Position numbers and translations under genes: made by a program
The notes under the pieces: generated by a model
What the model saw: only the letters and a program-made list of their open reading frames with translations
The model's database searches: none
Told to the model about the DNA's origin: nothing
Source: Streptomyces musisoli
GTDB lineage: Bacteria > Actinomycetota > Actinomycetes > Streptomycetales > Streptomycetaceae
Direction of reading: 5' to 3'
NCBI RefSeq assembly: GCF_016741855.1
Contig: NZ_JAERRH010000013.1
Location: 1 to 64,000 of the forward strand
DNA: 64,000 bases
Shown: positions 1 through 10,018 of the stretch, one piece after another
Position numbering within the stretch: position 1 is the first letter of the stretch
How the letters are laid out: each line of letters starts with the position of its first letter

Positions 1-506
1 ATCGGCGACAGCGCGACCTCGAGGCGGTGGTGCACCGACAGGGAGTCGTCGCCGAGGGCCCGCGCGGCGGCCAGCACGAGGCCCCGCTCCGGGCCCTTGG
101 GCACTCCGGCGGCGGCACGCTCGTACAGCGCGGCGCCCTCCTCCAGGACCAGGCCGGTGTCGATCCCGGCCGGCACCTTCACGGACGCGATGTGCCGCCA
201 GGTCGCCAGCGGATGGCTCCACGCCTCCACCCGGAAGGTCCAGCGGCCGGTCGAGTCCGCAGTGATCTCCGCGCCCCAGCGGTCGCTTCCCTCGGACAGC
301 TCCCGCATCGGCGTCCAGGGGCCGCGGCGGCCCTTCGGATCGCGCAGGACCACATTCGCACCCACGGCGTCATGGCCTTCGCGGAAGACGGTGGCCGAGA
401 CCTCGAAGGTCTCCCCGACCACCGCTTTCGCCGGGCGCCTGCCGCACTCCACGGCCGGCCGGACGTCACGTACCGGGACACGGCCGATGGCCGGGGTCCT
501 GCGCAT
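1..506 (-). CDS. glgE: Alpha-1,4-glucan:maltose-1-phosphate maltosyltransferase, N-terminal part (runs off left edge)
   Basis: This is the first 168 codons of GlgE, the cytosolic GH13 enzyme that adds maltosyl units from maltose-1-phosphate to alpha-glucan in the TreS-Mak-GlgE route. The visible part matches the N-terminal beta-sandwich domain of Streptomyces GlgE: VPVRDVRP at about residues 10-17, FEVSATVFREGHDAVGAN near 34-51, WTPMREL near 63, then LATWRHIASVKVPAGIDT near 97-114. The catalytic barrel lies beyond the window. The ATG is preceded by GGAGGTGAG at good spacing. The frame is open to the edge with no stop. The nearby glgX supports a glycogen/alpha-glucan locus. Identification is from remembered family sequence. 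Confidence 0.9.
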   Translation of the reverse strand, partial: MRRTPAIGRVPVRDVRPAVECGRRPAKAVVGETFEVSATVFREGHDAVGANVVLRDPKGRRGPWTPMRELSEGSDRWGAEITADSTGRWTFRVEAWSHPLATWRHIASVKVPAGIDTGLVLEEGAALYERAAAGVPKGPERGLVLAAARALGDDSLSVHHRLEVALSP

Positions 507-614
507 GTATCTCACCTCCGCCGTGCGCGAAGCCGGGCACCCGGCCCGGCTTCGCGATCCGATAGTCGGGCCGGCGTGTGCCGTCCCGAGTGGAACGCCT
601 TGTACGGTGCCAGG

Positions 615-914
615 TCAGGAGCTTGGCGCCGTGGAACGCCGCTCCGACGGCGGCGCTCTTCTGGCCGCCCGACGAGGCTGCGGCCGTCCGTCCTGCTCGC
701 GCAGGTAGGTGACCAGATTCGTGCGGAGATAGCGCTCGGCTGCGTCCGCGGCCTCGCGGGCGCAGCGTTTGCCCATCAGCACGCACAGCGTGTACCCCGA
801 GTCCTCGAAGGTGGCCCGGACCGTGCGGTCGTGCGGCGAGGCGAGCATCACGCGCTCCCACGCCCGGTAACGCCGCAACTGCCGGGCCACTTCGGCCTTG
901 GCGGGTAGCAGCAT
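615..914 (-). CDS. DUF5133 domain protein
   Basis: Small cytosolic protein of 99 residues typical of Streptomyces DUF5133. It opens MLLPAKAEVARQLRRYRAWE, then has a conserved GYTLCVLMGKRCAREAADA stretch near residue 40 and an Arg/Ala/Ser-rich tail. No enzyme motif is visible and the function is unknown. DUF5133 genes often sit beside stress-regulatory genes, which fits the ATPase, ANTAR and sigma-factor genes within 5 kb. A GTG four codons upstream is an alternative start; the ATG was chosen because MLLP is the usual family start and AAAGGTG lies about 9 bases before it. It precedes glgE on the same strand with a 108-base gap. Confidence 0.75.
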   Translation of the reverse strand: MLLPAKAEVARQLRRYRAWERVMLASPHDRTVRATFEDSGYTLCVLMGKRCAREAADAAERYLRTNLVTYLREQDGRPQPRRAARRAPPSERRSTAPSS

Positions 915-1217
915 GGCCCTCTTCACCTTTCACGCTCTCGACTGGGCGCGTTCCCGACGGTCGGGTGGTGTCCGGGCACGGGGAGGCACGGCACCGTTAC
1001 GGCGATCGAGGCTTTCACTTATGGTGCACGCGCGGCGACGCAGCGTCTTGTTGGAGCTTCAATCATTACGGGTGTCGGGTGCTCGTGTTGCACGAATGGC
1101 GTAGTGCCCTCACCGTGGAGGTGACTCAGACGCGATCAACGCTCACGCTTTGTGTCCGGGATCCCTCCCGGACGGGGCAAGGGGAGCGAGAGCTTCGCCG
1201 GTGAGGAGCAAGCGACG
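915..1217. other. Divergent intergenic region, no gene
   Basis: About 300 bases separate the leftward DUF5133 gene from the rightward ATPase/glgX pair. Both promoters must lie here. The region is less GC-rich than its surroundings. A GGGTGT preceded by GTTG about 16 bases upstream (near 1050-1076) loosely resembles a SigB-type promoter for the rightward pair, but the match is weak. Confidence 0.4.
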
Positions 1218-1729
1218 ATGAAGACCGCAGTGCCCTGCTACTACCACCTCGACGTGGAAGTCAGCCCGGAACGGGTGGGACAGGTCAGCCGCATCCTGGC
1301 CGCCCATCTCCACTACTGGGACCTCGAGAACCTCGTGGACCCCGTCTGCCGCGGCGCCGAACTGCTGCTGCGGGCGATCGACGCGCACGCGACGGACAAG
1401 CACACATCGATCGAGATGTGGTGGAACGGCCAGCACCTCATCACCGCCTTCGGCGACGACGACCCGGATCTGCGCCCGGACCAGGACCTGCGGTCCTGCC
1501 TGGCGGACATCGCGGCCATGAGCGACGGCTGGGGCTGCTGCGCCTCGGACACCGGCAGCAAGATCATCTGGTTCTCGCAGCGGGCCCGCGCCGGCGAGCG
1601 CGTACCCCTGGTGCCCGTCGCCCCCGAACCGGCGTTGCGCACCGGGCTCCAAGTGCCGCGTACGGAGCGCATGGCCGCGCTGGCCGCGCCGGCGCCCGCC
1701 GGTGACGACGCCGTCCTTGCGGGCAGCCG

Positions 1730-1733
<4 letters not shown>
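1218..1733 (+). CDS. RsbW-like / histidine-kinase-type ATPase-fold protein
   Basis: A 171-residue soluble protein resembling Streptomyces proteins annotated as ATP-binding. Features include an opening MKTAVPCYYHLDVEVSPERV, an alpha-helical stretch with LLLRAIDAHATDKHTS near residues 70-85, a core strand IEMWWNGQHLITAFGDDD, and SDGWGCC..GSKIIWFSQR near residues 112-133. The classical N-box Asn is not obvious, so ATP binding is an inference. The ATG follows GAGGAG at suitable spacing, so the longer upstream reading was rejected. The stop overlaps the GTG of glgX (GTGA), implying coupled translation. It may regulate the glycogen enzymes or act in partner switching; neither is shown. Confidence 0.7.
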
Positions 1734-3889
<2,156 letters not shown>

Positions 3890-3896
3890 GCCCCCC

Positions 3897-3924
3897 GGGT
3901 CCGCCGCACGGACGCGGCGGACCC
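3897..3924 (+). terminator. Hairpin after glgX, between convergent genes
   Basis: Perfect 10-base inverted repeat GGGTCCGCCG / CGGCGGACCC with an 8-base loop, starting 8 bases after the glgX stop and 25 bases before the end of the convergent VOC gene. There is only a short T-rich tail, as usual in Streptomyces. It could serve both genes. Confidence 0.75.
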
Positions 3925-3948
3925 TTGTCGGCGCGGCGCGCGGGCGGC

Positions 3949-4710
3949 TCAGCGGGCGGGGCGGGACGTCACCGTGAACTGCGCACCGTCGGCGTCCCGC
4001 AGGATCGCCTCGGTCTCGCCCTCGCGCAGCACGCTGCCGCCGTGCTTCTCCGCCGCGCGTGTGCAGCCCGGCACGTCCGCCACCGTGAAGTGGACCTGCC
4101 AGTGGGGACGCACCTCGGGGTCCGGGGCGGCCTCCACCGCGCCCGAGTCGATGCGCGCCACCGCGTCGCCCCGGCTGCGCAGCACCACCTCGTCACCGTC
4201 GTACTCGACCTCGCAGCAGCCCGGCGACCCGGTCGCCCAGTCCAGGATCTCGCCGTAGAAGATCGCGGCGTCGAAGGCGTCCCGGGTGTGCAGCCGTATG
4301 AAGGTCGGCGCCGCCTGCCGCCAGGTCTCCCAGTTGGTGACCAGTTCCCCCTGCCAGATGCCGAACGTGGCGCCGTCCCGGTCGGCCAGCAGCGCCGCCC
4401 GGCCGGGCGGGAACGACAGCGGCCCCACCGCCGCCGTACCGCCGCGCTCCCGCACCCGGGCCACGGCCACGTCCGCGTCCGGCACGGCGAAGTACGGCGT
4501 CCAGGCCACCGCCATCTGCCACATGGAGGCGACGGCCGCGATACCGGCCACCGGGACGCCGTTCGCCAGGGCGATCCGGAAGTGCTCGCCGAGTTTGGCG
4601 CCACGCCAGCGCCAGCCGAGGACGGCCGAGTAGAAGTCCTGGGTGGCCTGGAGATCGCGGCTGGTGAGGCTCACCCAGCACGGCGCGCCGAAGACGGCGT
4701 GGGTGGACAT
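3949..4710 (-). CDS. VOC-family protein (two glyoxalase-like modules)
   Basis: Soluble 253-residue protein with two vicinal-oxygen-chelate modules of about 120 residues. Module 1 opens FGAPCWVSLTSRDLQATQDF and YSAVLGWRW. Module 2 carries FIRLHTRDAFDAAIFYGEIL, WQVHFTVADV and ends QFTVTSRPA. Many Streptomyces paralogues of this type are annotated as hydroxylase or glyoxalase-like, but the substrate is unknown. The start was set at the ATG preceded by AGGAGAG; an ATG 16 codons upstream (MNHDSP) is possible. It is convergent with glgX and divergent from the ANTAR gene. Confidence 0.8.
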   Translation of the reverse strand: MSTHAVFGAPCWVSLTSRDLQATQDFYSAVLGWRWRGAKLGEHFRIALANGVPVAGIAAVASMWQMAVAWTPYFAVPDADVAVARVRERGGTAAVGPLSFPPGRAALLADRDGATFGIWQGELVTNWETWRQAAPTFIRLHTRDAFDAAIFYGEILDWATGSPGCCEVEYDGDEVVLRSRGDAVARIDSGAVEAAPDPEVRPHWQVHFTVADVPGCTRAAEKHGGSVLREGETEAILRDADGAQFTVTSRPAR

Positions 4711-4885
4711 GATGTCTCTCCTGCGCGGCCCGCCGCCGGCGGGGCTGTCGTGATTCATGGCAGTCGCGTCCTGCTCTCGGGGCCGGGCGGCCACCGGTCT
4801 GGCTCCAGTGTCCAACCGGAGGGGGGTGAAGTGCCTGTCGAGTACCCCAGGTGGCAGAGGGGCAGGCCCCTGCGACGATGGAGGG

Positions 4886-5200
4886 ATGGGACACAGTGAG
4901 CCGGACCGGGTGACCGAGCTGGAGGCGGAAGTCGGCCAGCTGAAGGAGGCCATGGCCTCGCACGCGGTCGTGGATCAGGCGATCGGGATGATCGTGGCCC
5001 TCGGCCGGGTCACCCCGGACCAGGGGTGGCAGGTGCTCAAGGACATCTCCCAGCACACCAACATCAAGCTGCGCAATGTCGCGGAGCTGATCCTGATCTG
5101 GGGCCGGCGTGGCGACATACCGGCCGGCATCCGCGCCGAGCTGGAGGACGCCCTGGACCGGTACGGCCCCACGCAGGTGCCCGGGACCGAGGGGGAGTGA
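4886..5200 (+). CDS. ANTAR-domain protein
   Basis: A 104-residue protein that is essentially a single ANTAR RNA-binding module with a short coiled N-terminus (VTELEAEVGQLKEAMAS). The ANTAR core is VVDQAIGMIVALGRVTPDQG followed by helices LKDISQHTNIKLRNVAELI. ANTAR domains bind paired-hexaloop RNA hairpins to prevent transcription termination. No GAF, PAS or receiver domain is present, so the input signal is not visible. An ATG at codon 1 is preceded by GATGGAGGG. It ends only 2 bases from the end of the convergent sigma-factor gene, so its transcript must read into or collide with sigma-factor antisense. Confidence 0.85.
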   Translation: MGHSEPDRVTELEAEVGQLKEAMASHAVVDQAIGMIVALGRVTPDQGWQVLKDISQHTNIKLRNVAELILIWGRRGDIPAGIRAELEDALDRYGPTQVPGTEGE

Positions 5201-5202
5201 GG

Positions 5203-6000
5203 TCAGCGGGCGCGCGCTTCCGAGAGCAGTTCCTCACGCAGCCGGTCGAAGCAGCCGCTCAGCAGCCGGGAGACGTGCATCTGCGAGATGCCGAGCTGTT
5301 CGGCGATCCGGCTCTGGGTCATACCGCGGAAGAATCGCAGATAGAGGATGGTGCGCTCGCGCTCGGGCAGCGTCGCCAGGCAGGGCTTGACCGAGGCCCG
5401 GTCCACGACGAGGTCGTACCCCGGGTCCGGGCCGCCCAGCGAGTCGCCGAGGGCGTAGCCGTCCGTGCCGGCCACCTCGGCGTCCAGGGACAGCGCGGAG
5501 AAGCACTCCAGCGCCTCCATCCCGGCGCACACCTCGTCCTCGCTGAGCCGCGTGTACGCGGCGATCTCGGCGACGGAGGGCGTCCGGCCCGACGTGGACT
5601 GCGCCAGCTCCTTCGTCGCTGAGCGGACCCGGTTGCGCAGGTCCTGTACCCGGCGGGGCACGTGCAGGGTCCACATGTGGTCGCGGAAGTGGCGCTTGAT
5701 CTCCCCGGTGATGGTGGGCACCGCGTACGCCTCGAAGGCGCGGCCCCGCTCCGGGTCGTAGTGGTCGACGGCCTTGACCAGGCCCAGCGCGGCCACCTGG
5801 TAGAGGTCCTCCAGGGCCTCACCGCGGCCGCGGAACCGTACGGCGATCCGCTCGGCCATGGGAAGCCACAACCGGACCAGCTCGTCCCTGAGCGCCTGGC
5901 GCTCGGGGCCGTCCGGCATCCCCGCGAGCCGCTCGAAGGACTCGCCGGTGTCCGGGGCGTCGTCGTGGGGGTGGGGCTTGATGCTGCCGGTGACAGGCAT
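5203..6000 (-). CDS. SigB/SigF/SigG-family RNA polymerase sigma factor
   Basis: Sigma-70 family group 3 factor of 265 residues. Region 2 holds LEDLYQVAALGLVKAVDHYD and the -10 recognition stretch AYAVPTITGEIKRHFRDH. Region 3 has WTLHVPRRVQDL and SVAEIAAYTRLSEDEV. Region 4 has LPERERTILYLRFFRGMTQ with the helix-turn-helix SRIAEQLGISQMHVSRLLSG. Such factors direct osmotic, oxidative or developmental stress regulons and are normally held by RsbW-like anti-sigma kinases; none is adjacent, though ATPase-type genes lie elsewhere in the window. The ATG start MPVTGS follows GAGAGAGG; upstream codons in frame lack family similarity. Confidence 0.93.
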   Translation of the reverse strand: MPVTGSIKPHPHDDAPDTGESFERLAGMPDGPERQALRDELVRLWLPMAERIAVRFRGRGEALEDLYQVAALGLVKAVDHYDPERGRAFEAYAVPTITGEIKRHFRDHMWTLHVPRRVQDLRNRVRSATKELAQSTSGRTPSVAEIAAYTRLSEDEVCAGMEALECFSALSLDAEVAGTDGYALGDSLGGPDPGYDLVVDRASVKPCLATLPERERTILYLRFFRGMTQSRIAEQLGISQMHVSRLLSGCFDRLREELLSEARAR

Positions 6001-6132
6001 TGCGCGCACCTCTCTCAGCAGGTGCTGGGTGAACAGACACCGTGGGAGGTGCGCTCGGACGTTTGGGGCATCGGGGCGCCCGGCGGGGCCGGCTCCCACG
6101 GACGTGCCTCCTGTCCGAAGCACATGGTTCGC

Positions 6133-6158
6133 TTTCCCGCTGATGGACATCTCAAAAC
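6133..6158 (-). promoter_or_regulatory. Candidate SigB-type promoter for the sigma-factor gene
   Basis: On the minus strand GTTTTG and GGGAAA are separated by 14 bases, resembling the GTTT..GGGTAT pattern of SigB-family promoters. It lies about 130 bases before the sigma-factor start, beside an A/T-rich patch, and would allow autoregulation. The -10 half departs from consensus, so this is tentative. Confidence 0.35.
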
Positions 6159-6225
6159 AAATAAGTACATATGGGATCTAGTGGGTCGCTGTGGGCTCCG
6201 CCGGCCGCTCCTGGCCCCGCCTTGG

Positions 6226-6257
6226 GGAGAAATACCTCTGTATGAGAGGTAATCTCC
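6226..6257. promoter_or_regulatory. 32-base palindrome, probable MarR-type operator
   Basis: Nested inverted repeat: outer arms GGAGA / TCTCC and inner arms TACCTCT / AGAGGTA around a 5-base centre. It sits directly upstream of the decayed marR-like gene and 226 bases upstream of the sigma-factor start. MarR proteins commonly bind palindromes of this size next to their own gene. It is intact although the neighbouring gene is not. Confidence 0.6.
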
Positions 6258-6261
6258 GGGC

Positions 6262-6508
6262 GGGGAGGCCGACACCTTTCCGGAGGATCTGGCCGACGTG
6301 CTCGTGGGGGTCCAGCGGCTGATCCGGCGCCGGCTGCGCGGCGGATCACCGGGCCCCGCCTGCGTGGCGCCGAGGTCGAACTGCTGCGGCTGGTCGAGTC
6401 CCGGCCCGGCATCGGTGTCTCGGAGGCGGCCGGGAGGCGCTGCGCGCGGCCCTGCCGGCCCTGCGCAGGCTGGCCCGCACGCTGCACGAGCAGGCCGGGG
6501 AATCATGA
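6262..6508 (+). pseudogene. Remnant of a MarR-family regulator
   Basis: Three pieces of a MarR-like protein can be read in different frames. The N-terminal helix DLADVLVGVQRLIRRRLRG is followed, after a frame change near 6340, by ITGPRLRGAEVELLRLVES and RPGIGVSEAA. The winged-helix recognition segment, roughly 60-80 residues, is missing. After a second frame change near 6430 comes the C-terminal helix ALRAALPALRRLARTLHEQA with a stop at 6506-6508. No start codon is visible for the first piece. This is what is expected of a gene that lost its DNA-binding core by deletion and then drifted. Confidence 0.75.
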
Positions 6509-6722
6509 CGAACGATCTCCCGGCAAGGCGTTCGCGGCCGGGGTGAAGCCGCTGGTCCAGGCCGTCGGCGAGGTCGACCCGCTCAGCTGTCAAGTCGACG
6601 CCCCGCGCGGTCTCCTGCTGGGCGCGCCCGCGCATCTCGGCGCCGGCTTCGCCGTCCTGGCGGTGGCCGCCGCGCCCGGCATCACCGCGGCCTCCGCGCT
6701 GCTCGGCGGCCCGGCCCGGTGA
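6505..6722 (+). pseudogene. Remnant of an unidentified gene downstream of the marR relic
   Basis: An ATG overlaps the stop of the marR relic (ATGA), as in an intact operon, but this frame stops after 13 codons. A different frame then gives GKAFAAGVKPLVQAVGEVDP and later APAHLGAGFAVLAVAAAPG with an Ala-rich hydrophobic end, stopping at 6720-6722. The hydrophobic tail suggests the end of a membrane protein such as an exporter usually paired with MarR regulators, but no family can be named. The 190 bases that follow contain no further gene. Confidence 0.45.
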
Positions 6723-6912
6723 TCTTGCCGCGGACGTGATGTGCGGCACGCACCCGCACCCGCCCGGAACGGGTCCCCGACGTGTTCTTCCTGGGCAGCG
6801 CTTGATCACTGATCAAAGCGGGTGAATTCCCTGGCCACAGCGCATTCTGCTCATTTGACAGTGCGCTGAGCACACAGATAGACAGCAACTCTCGAAGGTC
6901 GAGAGGGGCACT

Positions 6913-7437
6913 GTGTACGAGCCGAACGTGGTCGGTGACTGGCACGAGTACGAGGAGCATGCCGGTCTGCGGGTCCGCGTCCACCGCCTGGAGGCTGCCG
7001 AGCCGCCGCGCGGACGGGACGACGCCGCCGCCGGGCTGACGTATTTCAGTGTCCGGGTGACCGTCGAGAACCGGGGCGCGCGGCACTTCGGCATCCACCT
7101 GGAGGACGGTCAGATCGACGTCCGCGTCGGACCGGACGGCGAGGGCGCCTTCATCGACTGGCGCAACTCCCAGTTCATCGAGGGCTTCGACGTCTACCCG
7201 CTGCGCCGGGCCACCGCCGTGCTGTACGCCGCCGCGCCCGAGGGCGCCCTCACTCACGTGGACGTACAGGTGCAGCTGAGGGTGGACGAAGAGTGGAGCG
7301 ACCGCCGGCTGTGGGCCGGCGGCATCGGCGTCCTGGAGGCCACCACGGCCCCCACCCCCGCGGCCCCCGGACAGGGCAGCCTGGCCCATCAGGTGTCCGC
7401 CTTCCTGAGGGACCAGACGGAGCCGGGCACCGCCTGA
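6913..7437 (+). CDS. Conserved hypothetical protein (beta-rich)
   Basis: Soluble 174-residue protein, not recognised beyond conservation in actinomycetes. It starts at a GTG 6 bases after GAGAGGGG. The middle shows beta-strand alternation typical of an immunoglobulin-like or telokin-like fold: LTYFSVRVTVENRGARHFGI near residues 43-62, then HVDVQVQLRVDEEW near 117-130. The tail is Ala/Pro-rich followed by a short helix. There is no signal peptide or membrane segment. It is isolated between the decayed marR locus and the end of hemC. Confidence 0.7.
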   Translation: MYEPNVVGDWHEYEEHAGLRVRVHRLEAAEPPRGRDDAAAGLTYFSVRVTVENRGARHFGIHLEDGQIDVRVGPDGEGAFIDWRNSQFIEGFDVYPLRRATAVLYAAAPEGALTHVDVQVQLRVDEEWSDRRLWAGGIGVLEATTAPTPAAPGQGSLAHQVSAFLRDQTEPGTA

Positions 7438-7606
7438 GGCGGGCGGGGGCCCACCGCGGCGGTACAGGTCCGGGAAGGCCGAGCGCACCCCTGCGCGGGG
7501 TGCCGCACAGGGCCGAGCGCGGGATGCCGTACGCGCCCGGGTCCGGGAAGGCCGTACGCCCGCCACGGGATGCCGTACGGAGCCGCGTGCGGATCCCCTG
7601 CGGGAC

Positions 7607-8542
7607 TCAGTGCGGGATGCCGTCGATGATCTCCCGTGCGCCCTGCCGGAGCAGGGCCACCGCGACCGAGGTGCCGAGCGTGGCCGGGTCGAGCCGGCCC
7701 GCCCACTCGTGGGCGTTCAGCCGGGTCTTGCCGTCCGGGGTGAACACACAGGCCCGCAGGGAGAGTTCCCCGCTGCGGTCCACGCGCGCGAACCCGGCGA
7801 TCGGGCTGTTGCAGTGCCCCTGGAGCACATGCAGGAACATCCGTTCGGCCGTCGCCTCGCGATACGTGTCCGGGTCCCCGAGCCCGCTGACGGCGTCGAT
7901 CAGCGCGGTGTCGCCCTGCCGGCACTGGAGGGCGAGGATGCCCGCGCCGATCGGCGGCATCATCTCCTCCGTCGACAGCACCTCGCTGATCACGTCGGTC
8001 CGGCCGATCCGCTCCAGCCCGGACACCGCCAGCAGCAGCGCGTCCGCCTCGCCCGCGGCCAGCTTCTCCAGCCGGCGGTTGGCGTTGCCGCGGAACGGCA
8101 CGCACTCCAGATGCGGATGCGTGGCGGCCAGCTGGGCCACCCGGCGCACCGAGGAGGTGCCGATCCGGGTACCGGCCGGCAGCTCGTCCAGGGTCAGCCC
8201 GCCCGGGTGCACCAGCGCGTCCCGGATGTCGTCCCGCTTCAGGAACGCGGCGAACACCGTCCCGGCGGGCAGCGGCCGGTCGGCGGGCACGTCCTTGACG
8301 CAGTGCACCGCGAGATCCGCCTCGCCGGCCAGCAGGGCCGCGTCCACCTCCTTGGTGAACGCTCCCTTGCCCTCGACCTTGGACAGGTCACCCATCCACC
8401 TGTCACCGGTCGTCTTCACCGGTACGACCTCGGTCCGCACACCGGGGTGCAGGACGGCCAACTCGGCGCGGACGCGCTCGACCTGAGCCAGGGCCATGGG
8501 CGAGTCGCGGGACACGATACGGATCAGTTCCGGCACAGACAT
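7607..8542 (-). CDS. hemC: Hydroxymethylbilane synthase (porphobilinogen deaminase)
   Basis: Polymerises four porphobilinogens into hydroxymethylbilane for tetrapyrrole synthesis. The 311-residue length is typical. Visible landmarks: KVEGKGAFTKEVDAALL near residues 55-71, HCVKDVP near 80-86 (usually H-S-x-K-D), GTSSVRR near 128-134, FRGNANRRL near 150-158, and the cofactor cysteine C244 in LQGHCNSPIAGF. The GHC replaces the usual GGC before the cofactor site and Cys81 replaces the usual Ser, so this is likely a divergent second copy rather than the housekeeping hemC. It lies 42 bases after the aldehyde dehydrogenase in the same direction; a catabolic link is not obvious. Confidence 0.85.
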   Translation of the reverse strand: MSVPELIRIVSRDSPMALAQVERVRAELAVLHPGVRTEVVPVKTTGDRWMGDLSKVEGKGAFTKEVDAALLAGEADLAVHCVKDVPADRPLPAGTVFAAFLKRDDIRDALVHPGGLTLDELPAGTRIGTSSVRRVAQLAATHPHLECVPFRGNANRRLEKLAAGEADALLLAVSGLERIGRTDVISEVLSTEEMMPPIGAGILALQCRQGDTALIDAVSGLGDPDTYREATAERMFLHVLQGHCNSPIAGFARVDRSGELSLRACVFTPDGKTRLNAHEWAGRLDPATLGTSVAVALLRQGAREIIDGIPH

Positions 8543-8584
8543 GGGGGACACGATAGACCCTGGCACCGGGCACCCTCGGACCGG

Positions 8585-10018
8585 TCACAGCATGACGTGT
8601 TTGACCTGGGTGTAGTCGAGCAGACCGGTGAGCGACAGATCGCTGCCGTAACCGGAGTGCCGTACGCCCCCGTGCGGCATCTCGGACACCGTGGTGCCGT
8701 GGGTGTTGACCCAGACGATGCCGGTGTGCAGCGCCCGGCTCGCGCGCATCGCACGGTCGTGGTCCCGGGTCCAGACACTCGCCGCGAGCCCCTGCGGAAC
8801 GGCGTTGGCCAGGTGAAGGGCCTCCGCCTCGTCGGTGAACGGCTGGACGGTGACGACCGGGCCGAAGATCTCGCCGCGCACGATCTCGTCCTCCTGCCGC
8901 ACCCCGGTCACCACCGTCGGCTGGTGGAAGAAGCCGGGGCGGTCCAGGGCGGCACCGCCCGTGACGACCTCGGCGTGGTCCGGCAAGGAGTCCAGCACCC
9001 CGCGCACCGCGGCGAGTTGGGCCGCGTGGGCGAGGGGGCCGAAGTCGGTGCCGGGCGCGTCCGGGGAGCCCGTCCGCAGCCGGGCGGCCCGGTCCGCGAA
9101 GGCGGCGACGAACGCGTCGTGGATCCGCCGGTGCACCAGCAGCCGGGTGGCGGCCGTGCAGTCCTGGCCCGCGTTGTAGAAGGCCAGGGACGCCAACTGC
9201 TCGACCGCGTCGTCCAGATCGGCGTCGTCGTGGACCAGCACCGGGGCGTTTCCGCCGAGTTCGAGGTGCACCCGCTTGAGATCCGCGGCCGCCGCCGCGG
9301 CGATCTCCCGCCCGGCCCGGACGCTGCCGGTGACCGCCACCAGCCGGACGCCGGGATGGGCGACCAGCAGGCGTCCGGTGTCGCGGTCGCCGCACACCAC
9401 GTTGAGCACGCCGGGCGGCAGATGCCGGGCGGCGATCCGGGCGAGGAGCGTGGCGGAGGCCGGGGTGGTGTCGGAGGGTTTCAGCACGACCGTGTTGCCG
9501 GCCGCCAGCGCGGGCGCGACCTTCCACACCGCCATCATCAGCGGATAGTTCCAGGGAGTGATCTGCGCGCAGACGCCGACCGGTTCGCGGCGCAGCAGGG
9601 AGGTGCGGCCCGGCGTGTACTCGGCGGCGGCCGCGCCCGGCAGGTTCCGGGCGGCCCCGGCGAAGTAGCGCAGCACGTCGACGATCGCGGGCAGTTCGTC
9701 CCCGAGGAACAGGGCGCGCGGTTTGCCCGTGTCGGTGACCTCCGCGGCCGCCAGGGCGTCGGCGTCGCGCTCCAGGGCGTCGGCGATCCGCAGCAGCGCC
9801 GACTGGCGCTGCGCCGGGGTGGTGGCCGCCCAGCGGGGGAAGGCGTCCTGCGCCGCCCGTTGCGCGGCGTCGACGTCCGCGGCGCCGGAGAGCGGTGCCG
9901 TGCCGTGGACGCGTCCGGTGGCCGGGTCGACCAGCCGCAGGGTGGCCCCGGAGGCCGCCGGTACGTCCTTGCCGCCGATGTGGTTGAGGACGGTCGTCGA
10001 GCGGGCGGTGTCAGCCAC
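8585..10018 (-). CDS. NAD(P)-dependent aldehyde dehydrogenase, aminobutyraldehyde type
   Basis: Aldehyde dehydrogenase of 477 residues. The catalytic cysteine is C287 in YNAGQDCTAATR, the general base is E253 in HLELGGNAPV, cofactor contacts are TPWNYPLMMAVWKVAPALA (about 154-172) and VLKPSDTTP, and the C-terminal motif is EIFGPVVTVQPF. Its start overlaps the end of the amine oxidase by 8 bases, so the pair is translationally linked. With an upstream putrescine importer and putrescine-type oxidase, the expected substrate is 4-aminobutyraldehyde giving GABA. The exact substrate is inferred from context. Confidence 0.88.
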   Translation of the reverse strand: MADTARSTTVLNHIGGKDVPAASGATLRLVDPATGRVHGTAPLSGAADVDAAQRAAQDAFPRWAATTPAQRQSALLRIADALERDADALAAAEVTDTGKPRALFLGDELPAIVDVLRYFAGAARNLPGAAAAEYTPGRTSLLRREPVGVCAQITPWNYPLMMAVWKVAPALAAGNTVVLKPSDTTPASATLLARIAARHLPPGVLNVVCGDRDTGRLLVAHPGVRLVAVTGSVRAGREIAAAAAADLKRVHLELGGNAPVLVHDDADLDDAVEQLASLAFYNAGQDCTAATRLLVHRRIHDAFVAAFADRAARLRTGSPDAPGTDFGPLAHAAQLAAVRGVLDSLPDHAEVVTGGAALDRPGFFHQPTVVTGVRQEDEIVRGEIFGPVVTVQPFTDEAEALHLANAVPQGLAASVWTRDHDRAMRASRALHTGIVWVNTHGTTVSEMPHGGVRHSGYGSDLSLTGLLDYTQVKHVML

